A stretch of DNA of 36,084 nt from Acidobacteriota bacterium (GTDB lineage Bacteria; Acidobacteriota; UBA6911; RPQK01; JAJDTT01): positions 1-36,084 of the forward strand of contig JAJDTT010000290.1 in assembly GCA_022827025.1 (NCBI GenBank). Direction: 5' to 3'. Below the pieces are notes generated by a model. That model was not told where the DNA came from, searched no databases, and saw nothing but the letters and a program-made list of their open reading frames with translations. Of the stretch, positions 1 through 9,300 are shown one piece after another; the stretch's first letter is position 1; every line of letters begins with the position of its first letter. Both the position numbers and the translations under genes were made by a program.

Positions 1-1074
1 AATCTGCTTGGGAAGGCGGTTGTGCTGATCCCAGCCCCGGTGAAAGAGCTGGATGAACCGGACGCCTCGCTCGGCCAGGCGCCGGGCCAACAGGCAGTTG
101 GCCGCGAAGGTTCCCGGTTTTCGGGATTCCGGACCGTACAGTTCGAATATCCGCTCCGGCTCGTCCGAGAGATCGGTCAGCTCGGGTACCGACGCCTGCA
201 TTCGATACGCCATCTCGTACTGAGAGATCCGGGTGTTGATCTCGGGGTCCTGGTATTCCTGGGCCTTGAGCTGGTTGAGGCGGCCCAGGTCGTCCAGAAA
301 ACGCCGCCGGCTGGCCCGATTCAGGCCGGGTGGATTGGAGAGGTACAGGACCGGGTCTCCCACGGACCGGAACTTCACTCCCTGGTAGCGCGTGGGAAGA
401 AAGCCGCTGCCCCAGAGCCGGTCGTAAAGCGGCTGACCGCCGGGCGCGCCCGTTCCCATGGAGACCATGACCACGAACGACGGCAGGTCCTCGGAGTCGC
501 TGCCCAGGCCGTAGGAGACCCAGGAGCCGATGCTGGGCCGGCCGGCCAACTGGGCTCCGGTCTGGAAGAAGGTGACCGCCGGGTCGTGGTTGATGGCTTC
601 GGTGTGCATGGACTTCACGAAACTGATGTCGTCGACGATTCGGGCGGTGTGCGGCATGAGTTCGCTGACCCAGGCCCCCGACTGGCCGTGCTGGCTGAAC
701 TTGAACAGCGTGGGCGCCACCGGGAAGCTGGTCTGGGTCGCCGTCATACCGGTCAGGCGCTGCCCCTTGCGGATGGAATCGGGAAGCTCCGTTCCCCGCA
801 GGTCCTGCAGTCCCGGCTTGTAGTCGAAGATTTCCATCTGCGAGGGAGCCCCCGACTGGAACAGGTAGATGACCCGCTTGGCGGTCGGGGCGTAATTGGG
901 AAAGCCGGGTAAACCGCGGGCCGTGTCCGCGGAGGACAGGGGTCGTTCCAGACCCGCAGCTCCCAGGTCCCGATTCAGGAGCGTTGCCAGAGCCGCCGTC
1001 CCGATCCCTGTGCTGCCCAGTCCGAAGAAATGACGCCGGGTCAGGAGCAGGCCCGATTCAGGTCGTGGATCCAT
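1..1074 (-). CDS. DUF1501 domain protein, Tat-exported, 3' end cut by window edge
   Basis: An open frame of 358 codons runs from the ATG at 1074 to the first base of the window with no stop, so the C-terminus lies outside. The N-terminus has a twin-arginine motif (TRRHFFG, residues 12-18) followed by a small-residue hydrophobic stretch, which predicts export by the Tat pathway. Residues 67-87 carry the DUF1501 signature (VIYLFQSGAPSQMEIFDYKP), the first metal-site region of this alkaline-phosphatase/sulfatase-like fold; residues 122-170 continue with the conserved SWVSYGLGS-type segment. The gene starts 3 bp after the stop of the PSD1 gene, so the two are surely one operon. The family has no assigned reaction; a hydrolase acting outside the cytoplasm is inferred from the fold. 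It resembles the protein at 26098-27528, which occupies the same place behind the other PSD1 gene. Confidence 0.9.
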   Translation of the reverse strand, partial: MDPRPESGLLLTRRHFFGLGSTGIGTAALATLLNRDLGAAGLERPLSSADTARGLPGFPNYAPTAKRVIYLFQSGAPSQMEIFDYKPGLQDLRGTELPDSIRKGQRLTGMTATQTSFPVAPTLFKFSQHGQSGAWVSELMPHTARIVDDISFVKSMHTEAINHDPAVTFFQTGAQLAGRPSIGSWVSYGLGSDSEDLPSFVVMVSMGTGAPGGQPLYDRLWGSGFLPTRYQGVKFRSVGDPVLYLSNPPGLNRASRRRFLDDLGRLNQLKAQEYQDPEINTRISQYEMAYRMQASVPELTDLSDEPERIFELYGPESRKPGTFAANCLLARRLAERGVRFIQLFHRGWDQHNRLPKQI

Positions 1075-1077
1075 TTC

Positions 1078-4000
1078 TTATTCCTTGGAGATGGTCTCGT
1101 CCAGGTTCAGAATCAGGCTGGCCACCGTCGTGTATGAGGCCAGCTCCGCCAGGTCCAACTCCGGATTTCGAGGTCTCTCACCCTGGCTCACCAGTTGGAG
1201 CGCCGCCTTTCGATCCTCTTCGTAGTTGGCCAGATGGTGGCGATAGCTTTCCAGGAGGATCGCCTCTCTCCGGGGATCGGGCGGCTGGCCCGTGGCCAGC
1301 CGGTAGGCGAATCCGATTCGTTCCTGGGGTGAGGCGCCCCCCTCCATCATCATCCGCTGACCCAGGAAACGGGCGGCCTCCACGTAGGTCACGTCGTTCA
1401 TCAGGTTCAAGGCCTGCAACGGCGTGTTGGTCCGTGTCTCCAGCACCTCGCAGGCCTCCCTCCCCGAAGAATCGAAGGTGAGCATGAACGGCGGAGCGAT
1501 CGTCCGCTTCCAGTAGGTGTAGAGGCTTCGCCGATAGAGGTCCTCGCCCTCGCTCTGGTTGTAGTACTGCCCGCTGGTGAGTTCTTCCCACAGCCCGTCC
1601 GGCTGATAGGGCTTCACGGACGGGCCCCCTTGCTTTTCCACCATCAGGCCGGCCAGGAACAACGCCTGGTCCCGAATCACTTCGGCCGGAAGCCGGAAGC
1701 GGGGACCCCGGCCCAGCAGACGGTTCTGCGGGTCCCGGGACTGGAGTTCGGGAGTGGATTGGGAGGACTGCCGATAGGTGGCGCTCAGGACGATGGCCCG
1801 TTGGAACGCCTTCATGTCCCAGCCGGAATCCATGAACTCGGTGGCCAGCCAGTCCAGCAGGAGAGGATGGGTGGGCCACTCGCCCTGGGAACCGAAATTC
1901 TCCGCCGTCCCGACCAGGCCCTGCCCGAAATACATCTGCCAGAAACGGTTGACGGTGACCCGCGCCGTCAACGGGTTGGACGGGTCCACCAGCCAGCGGG
2001 CGAATCCCAGCCGGTCGCCGGGCGCGCCGTTCCGGACTCCCGGAAACAGGGCGGGGACGGCGGGCGCGACCCTCTCCGTCGGGCTGTCGTAGGCTCCCCG
2101 GTCCAGGATGAAGGTCTCCCTGGGGTCGGTGCGCTCCTGCATCACCATGACCGTGGGGAAGCTCTGGGTCAGACGCTTCCGCTCGGCCTCCAGGTCCAGG
2201 ACGCGCCGCCAACTGTCGCGGATTTCCACCGGCGCGTACTGATCCAGGAAGCCGAGGCGCAGCTTTTCGGTCTGTCCCGGGGTCCTCTCGGCCCGTGGAA
2301 TCCTGGCGATCTGGTCCAGGCTCCGGTTGGTGGCGAGGACGGCGATGCGCTCCGGGGGAAGGACGCCGCGGTAGAGGCGGACGTCGTCGATCTGACCTTG
2401 GAAGCGCTCCTTGGGTCCGGCCGCGCCGAGCCGCAACGGATCCTTGACGTAGAAGTTCTGGTTCATGAAGTCCAGCAGAACCCGGATCGGCGCCGGCTTG
2501 CCGTCGATGTAGATCCGGATGCCCTTGGCCTGGAACGAGGCGTCGTAGGTGGCGGCCACGTGGCGCCACTCGCCGGGCTTCAGCGCCTCGACCGTCTGGA
2601 CGCGGAGGGAATCGTCCAGCCAGCGCACCACCAGATTCAACTGGAGCTTCCCGTCCCGCAGAAAGAGGCCGTAGCCGCGGGAGCCCTGACCCTCTCCCTC
2701 GAACTCACTCTGGGTCTTGGAGAGAATGGCGCCCTCGGTGGTCTCGGGCCGGACCCAAGCCGCCAGGGTGAAGCGGTCGGTGACGCCGAAGGCGGCCACC
2801 GCGCCGGCGTCCACGTACCTCTTGCCGTCGAAGCTGGCCGCGGTCCCGACGGGGCCCGGAACGAAGTGAGGCGCTCCGTCCAGCAGCCGGGCCGCGGGCG
2901 GCTTCACTCCCGGCGTCTCGGCCGTCAGGTGCCCGTCCAGGGAGTAGGCGACTTCCAGGTCGTCGTACAGGGACCAGTTCACCAGGTGAGAGTCGGTGAG
3001 CGCCTGTTCCCACGAACTCCGGAGCCGGTCCAGCTCGGCTTCGTGTTCTTCGAATTTCCGCTTCGCCTCAGCCAGTTCCGCCTCCAGCTCCTTCAACCGG
3101 CGTTTCTGGGCATCCGTCGGCGCCGGGATGTAGGGGGGAGAGTTCCCGTACTTGAACGCTCTTCCTTTTTCCGGAACGTTGTTGAAGTAGGCGAACATCT
3201 CGTAGAACTCGCGCTGGGAGAGCGGGTCGTACTTGTGGTCGTGACACCGGGCGCAACCCATGGTCAGGCCCAGCCAGACGGTGGATGTGGTCTCGACCCG
3301 ATCGACCACGTATTCCACCCGGTATTCCTCGGGAATGATCCCGCCCTCGCCGTTTCCCCGGTGGTTGCGGTTGAAGGCGCTGGCGATCCGCTGATCCAGC
3401 GTGGCGTCCGGCAGCATGTCGCCGGCGACCTGCTCGACGGTGAACTCGTCGAAGGGAAGATTCCGGTTGAAGGCGTCGATCACCCAGTCGCGCCAGGGCC
3501 ACATGGTGCGCTCGGCGTCGGTCTGGTAGCCGTTGGTGTCGGCGTAGCGGGCGGCGTCCAGCCAGCGAATGGCCATGCGCTCGCCGTAACGGGGGGAGTT
3601 GAGCAACCGGTCGACGGCCTTCTCGTACGCGTCCTCGGCGGGGTCGTTCAGAAAGCCGTCCATGACCTCGGGCTCGGGAGGAAAGCCGGTCAGGTCGAGC
3701 GAGACCCGGCGGAGGAGCGTGGCCGGATCGGCCTCGGGAGACGGCTCCAGCCCGGCTGCCTCCAGACGGGCCAGGACGAAGCGGTCGATGGGGTTCCGGA
3801 TCCACGCCGGGTCGCTCACCGGCGGCGGATCGGGGCGTGCGGGAGGACGGAACGACCAGTGGCCCTGCCATTCGGCCCCCTGCTCGATCCAGTTCCGCAG
3901 GAGTTCTCTCTCATGATCCGAGAGGGTCTTTCCCGAGTAGCTCGGAGGCATCCTGGTCAGGCTGTCCGCCGAGTTCACCCGGTTGATGAGGCCGCTCTCT

Positions 4001-4260
4001 TCCGGGTCTCCCGGAACGATGGCGTAGCGGCCACCGAGATCGGCCAGAGCGCCGTCCCGCGTGTCCAGACGCAAGGGGCTCATACGCTTGTTCTCGTCGG
4101 GTCCGTGACAGGCGAAGCACTTGTCCGACAGGATCGGCCGGATGTCCCGGCTGAACTCGACGGCCGGGTCCGGGCGCCTGGCGGTCGAGCCGGCCGCTTC
4201 TGAAGCCGAAACGGTCGCCAGGATGATGAAGAGCGAAAATGCAGATTTGGAAAAGGTCAT
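1078..4260 (-). CDS. PSCyt1-PSCyt2-PSD1 protein with LamG-like insert
   Basis: A secreted multidomain protein of 1060 residues. The start is placed at the ATG at 4260, because the following 24 residues form a signal peptide (MTFSKSAFSLFIILATVSAS); an in-frame start 22 codons upstream would bury it. Residues 40-130 are a PSCyt1 domain with a heme-c motif CFACH at 48-52. Residues 136-375 are PSCyt2 (DUF1549), including WLDAARYADTNGY and a second CxxCH in CARCHDHKYDP (336-340). A coiled-coil-like charged stretch at about 380-420 is followed by a LamG/concanavalin-like domain at about 440-630 (FTLAAWVRPE, GEWRHVAATYD). Residues 730-1030 are PSD1 (DUF1553), with NPLTARVTVNRFW and THPLLLDWLA. The family is of unknown function; heme binding and glycan binding are inferred from the motifs. 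The downstream partner is DUF1501, 3 bp away. Confidence 0.93.
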   Translation of the reverse strand: MTFSKSAFSLFIILATVSASEAAGSTARRPDPAVEFSRDIRPILSDKCFACHGPDENKRMSPLRLDTRDGALADLGGRYAIVPGDPEESGLINRVNSADSLTRMPPSYSGKTLSDHERELLRNWIEQGAEWQGHWSFRPPARPDPPPVSDPAWIRNPIDRFVLARLEAAGLEPSPEADPATLLRRVSLDLTGFPPEPEVMDGFLNDPAEDAYEKAVDRLLNSPRYGERMAIRWLDAARYADTNGYQTDAERTMWPWRDWVIDAFNRNLPFDEFTVEQVAGDMLPDATLDQRIASAFNRNHRGNGEGGIIPEEYRVEYVVDRVETTSTVWLGLTMGCARCHDHKYDPLSQREFYEMFAYFNNVPEKGRAFKYGNSPPYIPAPTDAQKRRLKELEAELAEAKRKFEEHEAELDRLRSSWEQALTDSHLVNWSLYDDLEVAYSLDGHLTAETPGVKPPAARLLDGAPHFVPGPVGTAASFDGKRYVDAGAVAAFGVTDRFTLAAWVRPETTEGAILSKTQSEFEGEGQGSRGYGLFLRDGKLQLNLVVRWLDDSLRVQTVEALKPGEWRHVAATYDASFQAKGIRIYIDGKPAPIRVLLDFMNQNFYVKDPLRLGAAGPKERFQGQIDDVRLYRGVLPPERIAVLATNRSLDQIARIPRAERTPGQTEKLRLGFLDQYAPVEIRDSWRRVLDLEAERKRLTQSFPTVMVMQERTDPRETFILDRGAYDSPTERVAPAVPALFPGVRNGAPGDRLGFARWLVDPSNPLTARVTVNRFWQMYFGQGLVGTAENFGSQGEWPTHPLLLDWLATEFMDSGWDMKAFQRAIVLSATYRQSSQSTPELQSRDPQNRLLGRGPRFRLPAEVIRDQALFLAGLMVEKQGGPSVKPYQPDGLWEELTSGQYYNQSEGEDLYRRSLYTYWKRTIAPPFMLTFDSSGREACEVLETRTNTPLQALNLMNDVTYVEAARFLGQRMMMEGGASPQERIGFAYRLATGQPPDPRREAILLESYRHHLANYEEDRKAALQLVSQGERPRNPELDLAELASYTTVASLILNLDETISKE

Positions 4261-4398
4261 CGTCTCGTGTGCCCGCGCTGAGCGTCCATGCGGATTCGCC
4301 ACATACAGGTGGACGAGTTGAATCAAGAATACGCCTGCGGGGGCTTTTCTCGCAACATCGCGATCTTAAACGACACCTCCGAAAGAGGAGGAGCGTCT

Positions 4399-4534
4399 GG
4401 AGCGGCGTGTTTTACGCGCCGACTGGGAACGGCGTCTTTTAGGCGCCCCGTGTTCTTTCGCCCTATTGCCACTCCGCGTGAGCCGGCGCCCGGAAGGACG
4501 CCGGTCCCAGTCGGCGCCTGAAAGACGCCGCTCC
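4399..4534. repeat. Long imperfect inverted repeat (38-bp arms)
   Basis: Arms at 4399-4436 and 4497-4534 match as inverted copies, with about four mismatches by eye, separated by 60 bases. Each arm opens with GGAGCGGCGT and contains GCGCCGACTGGGA. Further partial copies of the same unit lie just inside (the GGCGTCTTTTAGGCGCC segment at 4431-4447). It sits between the 3' end of the glutamate dehydrogenase gene and the 5' end of the PSD1 gene, both on the minus strand. It could act as a transcript-end structure or be a REP-like mobile repeat. The open frames across it are products of the repeat. Confidence 0.8.
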
Positions 4535-4562
4535 TCCGCCGCTCCGCCGCCGCTCCTTTCAA

Positions 4563-5825
4563 CTACGGGTAGATGCCGCGGAGTTGGGTGGCTCGGGCGA
4601 CTCGTTGGATGGCCAGGACGTAGGCGGCCTGGCGATGATTGATCCGGGGTCCGTGGAGACCTTGGAGCCGGGCCAGCTCGGCGGACATGTCGCGGTACGC
4701 GGCGGTCATGACGCGCTTCAACTCACGGTAGACGCGTTCCTCGTCCCAGAAGAACGACCCCAGGTCCTGAACCCATTCGAAGTACGACACCGTCACGCCG
4801 CCGGCATTGGCCAGCACGTCGGGAAGCACAGTCACCCCCCGTTCGTTCAGAATCCGGTCCGCCTCGGGTGTGGTGGGACCGTTGGCGGCTTCCACCACGA
4901 TACGGGCCTGAATCCGATCGGCGTTGGCCTCGGTGATCTGGTCCTCGACGGCGGCCGGGATCAGGATGTCGCAGGGTTGTTCCAGGAGCTGCTTGGGGTC
5001 CACCCGGTCTCCGTCCGGGTATTCGGCCATGGTCGTGGATTCCTGCTTGAGCCGCATCAGGCGGTCCACGTCCAGACCGGACGAGTTGTAGACGCCTCCT
5101 TGGGAGTCGCAGACCGCCACCACTCGGGCGCCGGCCCGGGCGAAGAGGGAAGCGGCGAAGCTGCCGGCATTTCCAAAACCCTGGATGGCCACGGTCTTGC
5201 CCTCCAGAGTCTCCCCGCGCTCCCTGAGGGCCTCTTCGGCGACGTAGAGGCAGCCCCGCGACGTGGCGTCCAGGCGCCCCAGGGAGCCCCCGATCTCGAC
5301 GGGTTTGCCCGTGACCACGCCGGTATCGGAAAAACCGCTTCGCATGGAAAGCGTGTCCATGAACCAGGCCATGATCTGGGGATTGGTGTTGACGTCCGGA
5401 GCCGGGATGTCCTTCTCCCGGCCCACGATGATGGAGATCTCGGTGGCGTACCGCCGGGTCAGGTTCTCCAACTCGCCCAAGCTCATGTTGTGCGGGTCAC
5501 AGATGACGCCCCCCTTGGCCCCGCCATATGGAATCTTCACAACGGCAGTCTTCCACGTCATCCACATGGCCAGGGCCCGCACCTCGTCGAGGGTCACTTC
5601 AGGCGAGAACCGGATGCCACCCTTGGTGGGTCCCCGGGCCTGGTTGTGCTGAACCCGGTAGCCTTCGAAGACCCGGATGGAGCCGTCGTCCATGCAGACC
5701 GGGAACCGGACGGTCAGGTCGCGGTTGCACTGGCTCAGGATCTCCTTCAGATCGTCGTCCAGATCGGTCAGCTCGGCCGCTTCGAAGAACTGCTGGCGCG
5801 CCACGTCCCAGATGGTTCTTTCCAT
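4563..5825 (-). CDS. gdhA: Glu/Leu/Phe/Val-family dehydrogenase (glutamate dehydrogenase)
   Basis: A 420-residue cytoplasmic enzyme with the usual length of hexameric bacterial glutamate dehydrogenase, catalysing reversible oxidative deamination of glutamate to 2-oxoglutarate. The N-terminal dimerisation/catalytic domain carries GPTKGGIRF (Lys68), WKTAVVKIPYGGAKGG with Lys92 and the catalytic Lys104, and PAPDVNT with Asp144. The C-terminal Rossmann domain shows VAIQGFGNAG at 212-221. The start ATG at 5825 is preceded by a strong ribosome binding site (AGGAGGAAT, 5834-5842). The gene stands alone on the minus strand, with the long inverted repeat just past its stop. The amino-acid specificity (Glu against Leu/Phe/Val) is not certain from sequence alone; glutamate is favoured by overall similarity. 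Cofactor preference cannot be read with confidence. Confidence 0.93.
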   Translation of the reverse strand: MERTIWDVARQQFFEAAELTDLDDDLKEILSQCNRDLTVRFPVCMDDGSIRVFEGYRVQHNQARGPTKGGIRFSPEVTLDEVRALAMWMTWKTAVVKIPYGGAKGGVICDPHNMSLGELENLTRRYATEISIIVGREKDIPAPDVNTNPQIMAWFMDTLSMRSGFSDTGVVTGKPVEIGGSLGRLDATSRGCLYVAEEALRERGETLEGKTVAIQGFGNAGSFAASLFARAGARVVAVCDSQGGVYNSSGLDVDRLMRLKQESTTMAEYPDGDRVDPKQLLEQPCDILIPAAVEDQITEANADRIQARIVVEAANGPTTPEADRILNERGVTVLPDVLANAGGVTVSYFEWVQDLGSFFWDEERVYRELKRVMTAAYRDMSAELARLQGLHGPRINHRQAAYVLAIQRVARATQLRGIYP

Positions 5826-6338
5826 GGTGTGGGATTCCTCCTGTTCCAGCCCGAATTTCTGATCCGGTCGCTGAGCACTCGACGAGTCAACGAGAAAGCA
5901 TTTGTCATTCTGTACCTATTCTATCGACAATGGAGCGCTGGGAGTCTGCGCGATAGAAATGATCGTAGCGAGAAAGTGGAGAATCGAGGCCAGATTTTCA
6001 CGATTTAGAGGCGCATAGTTGTTCTATTCGCCGAGAAATCGCACGAATATGGACCGATTATAAGCTTTCGCAGCAGATCAATTTCTGCCGCGCAGGCTCC
6101 TGGACGTGTGAGGGTTCGCCACTCGACTGTCGAAGGCGACCCGCGCTTGGGACGAAACGTCATCGGCATCCGACACTTCCGTGGTCTATTGTCCCAACGT
6201 TGTTCGGACGCTGTTTCCGAGGCTGCGTACAGGGATGAATTGAACTCCCCGGTCCGGACCGCCGTCTTGTCAAGTATCGTGGATGTGGCGGCACTGACCA
6301 TTTGAGTCCCCGATCATCCCGGAAGAACAGGTGCAACC
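5826..6338. other. Divergent intergenic region between gdhA and the subtilase
   Basis: This 513-bp stretch separates two divergently transcribed genes and is clearly more AT-rich than the genes around it, especially 5880-6070. It contains the gdhA ribosome binding site at 5834-5842 and a purine-rich stretch (GGAAGAACAGG, 6321-6331) ahead of the protease start at 6339. Promoters for both genes should lie here, but I see no well-matched -35/-10 pair. Short open frames in it have no recognisable product. No RNA gene was identified. Confidence 0.5.
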
Positions 6339-9300
6339 ATGTATTCAGCAAGAAATAGATCCTTTCGAGTCCTGATATTTTTGGCGGTTGCCGGGAGCTT
6401 GGCGGGATGGGTCTTGTACCATGCCTCCCCCGGCGAAGAGCGAGAGCCGAACTGGTCAGGAGAGTCGGCGGTGACTCGCGCCGCCAGGGCCCGGATCGCC
6501 GCCGAAGGGCGGGGGGACGTCCACGAACCCCCGATTCAGGCCGCGCCCCGATCCTCCGAAAAGCGGCACGCCGGCGATTCGGGGGAGGAGGACGCCGTTC
6601 CGGCGCCGCCGGACGGGTATTCCTTCGTCTCCTACCACGGGGAGATGTCCCGGGCCGGAATCGAGGGCGAGGTCGACTCCGGAGACGAGCCTTGGGGTCC
6701 GAACCCGGACTGGCTCGACTCGACCACCTCCATCGAGAGGCTCGCCGATCAGGCCTCAGCCGCCGGACGGGACTGGACCTTCGGCTGGGTCCGGCTGGCC
6801 GGCGACGCGAGGGTGGACGACCTGGCGCCGTCGCTCCCGGACCTGGGCGCCACCATCCTCGGTTCCTCGGGAAACCTGGTGCGGGTCCAACTGCCGGCCG
6901 ACCCCGTTCTTCTGCAGGAGATCGCGGCATTGCCGGAGGTCGCCGGGCTGGGGCCCGTCCCGCCGGAGAGGAAGCTCTCCGAGCGGTTCGCCCGCGAATC
7001 GCTGAAGCTTCCTGGTCAGGACCAGGTTCCGGTGTTCGTCACGCTGATGACGGACGATCCCGACGGCCGCTGGCGGCGGGCGCTGGAGGATCTGGGAGCG
7101 GTGGTGGGCCGGTACGATCCGGACCTTCGGGTCTACCCGGCCAACGTGGCCTACGGTCAGTTGCAGACCCTCGCCGCTACGGATTACGTGTTGGCGGTCG
7201 AGCCGGTCGGCATCGTGAGAGCGGCTCACGATACGGCGGTTCCCGCCATGGGTGCGGACGTCCTGCGAGTCTACGACGGCTCCCCGGGGATCTTTTCGGG
7301 GGTGGGCGGCGCATCCGTCCCCATCGGCGTCATGGACACGGGGCTCAACCTCAATCACCTGGACATCGAGTCGAACCGGGAGAGCATCTGCGGCGTCGAT
7401 TTCACTGGGAGTGCCCTCTCGCTGCTTCCGCCCTCCGACAGGTCCGAGGATCTGTGGGTCGATCAAGATGGCCACGGGACTCACGTCACCGGGACCATGG
7501 TCGGAAACGGTACCGTCCAACGGCGGTTCGCCGGCATGGCGCCCTCGGTGAGAGACATCCGTTTCGCAAAGGTACTCGACGGGTTCGGTGTCGGAGATTC
7601 GGGCGGCACGCTTCGAGGGATGGATTTTCTGGCGAAAGCGACGGAGTGTGCCGACGCGGTCCAGGCGCCGGAGCCCGTCAAGCCCCTGATCGTCAACATG
7701 AGTCTGTCCGGTTCCTCCCGGTGGTTCGAGGGCAAGGGGCTCGGCGAACGGAAACTCGACTCCATCGTCTGGGGGTACCGCCAGCTCTACGTGGTTGCGC
7801 AATCGAACGAGGGCGTCGAGGGCTTTTCCAACTTCGCGTCCGCCAAGAGCTCGCTCTCTGTCGGCGCCACTCTGGACAGTGGTGACGTCGCCGTGTTCAG
7901 CAGCCACGGACCGACCGCGGACGGACGCCTGGCGCCTCAGGTCGTGGCGCCCGGCGTCCGAGTCCACTCGGCCGCCGGGGGAGGAAGCCGCGGAGGGTAC
8001 CACGCACAGAGCGGCACCAGCATGTCCTCCCCTGCGGTGGCGGGGGTGGCTGCGCTGCTGATGGATGCGGTCCCGGAGCACCGGGAACAGCCGGCGCTGG
8101 CCCGGGCCAGACTGATGGCCGGCGCCCTCCGGCCCGACCCCTGGCTGGAGGTTCCGGGCGCCTTCCCCACGACCAACAGCGACGGGCCGGGATCCCTGCA
8201 GGCGCAGTATGGACTGGGCAAGGCGTCGGCGCGCACCAGTGTGCTCAACCGGGACGAGGCCGACGGCTGGATCGGCGGCGGCGCGGTCTCTGAACTGCAG
8301 GAGGGGGAATATGCCTATCAGGACATCGAGGTGCCGGAGGGCGCCAGCCGCCTCGACCTGGTGATGACCTGGGACGAACCGCCGGCGGACGCCATCGTCG
8401 ACACGGTCCTGAACGATCTGGATCTGTGGCTGGACCGGGACGGCGACTGCGAAACCGGCGCCTGCGGGGAGCAGGTCTCGGCGTCCCGCGTGGACAACGT
8501 GGAATGGATCATCGTCCGCAATCCCGAGCCGGGCGTCTATCGGGCGAAGGTGGTGGCGCGGCGGGTCTACACCGCCGCGCCCAGGGCGGCGCTGGCATGG
8601 ACGGTGATCCGGGGCGCATCCACCCCGAACCTGATGATCGAAGCCGATCAGGCATTCCTGGCGCACGGGGGAGAGCAGGAACTGACACTGACCGTGACGG
8701 TGGACGAGTACGTGGCGGCCGGAAGCCGGCTGCACGTGGACTGCCGGGATGCGGACGGCGCGTCCGGGTGCGACGGGATTCAGATCCACACCGTGTCCGC
8801 CACTCGCGAGGACGGGATCCCGGTGGACCTGTCGGAGGAGACCGGAACGCCGCTCCCCTCCGACGAAGAGGACAAATTGACGGCGCCGGGCCTGCTGGGT
8901 TCATCGATCCCGCTGGGGGAGATCGCCGCCGGCGAGACCCAGGAAGTCAAGTTCATCGTTTCGTCTGCGGCGGAAGGGGACTCGGTTCGCCTCTACTTCA
9001 CCGCGAGCTCGTGGAACTCCAAGGGGGCATCCGTCTCGGTGGGAGTGGGCGCCGGATCAACCGACCGATCCGGGGCGGCTCAACTTCCCGACAATGACGA
9101 CTTCGCGGCGGCGGCCGTCCTCGAAGGCGAGCAGGGTTCCCACACGGTGGATCTGCTGCCGGCGACGCCGGAGCCGGAGGAGCCGTTGTTCACTGCCCGT
9201 CAAGGCCGACCCTACGGTTCGGTCTGGTACCGGTGGACGGCGCCGGCCAACGGGGCGATCCGTTTCAGCCTCCACCCGTCCGGAGATCTCAGGACCAGGA

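Noticed and set aside
1630-4203. Long plus-strand open frame antisense to the PSD1 gene
   Set aside because: It is the shadow of a high-GC gene: no recognisable domain, low-complexity His/Gly/Val-rich translation, and the minus-strand frame has clear signal peptide and conserved motifs.
4323-4562. Small minus-strand open frame between gdhA and PSD1
   Set aside because: It is generated by the inverted repeat at 4399-4534 and has no independent support.
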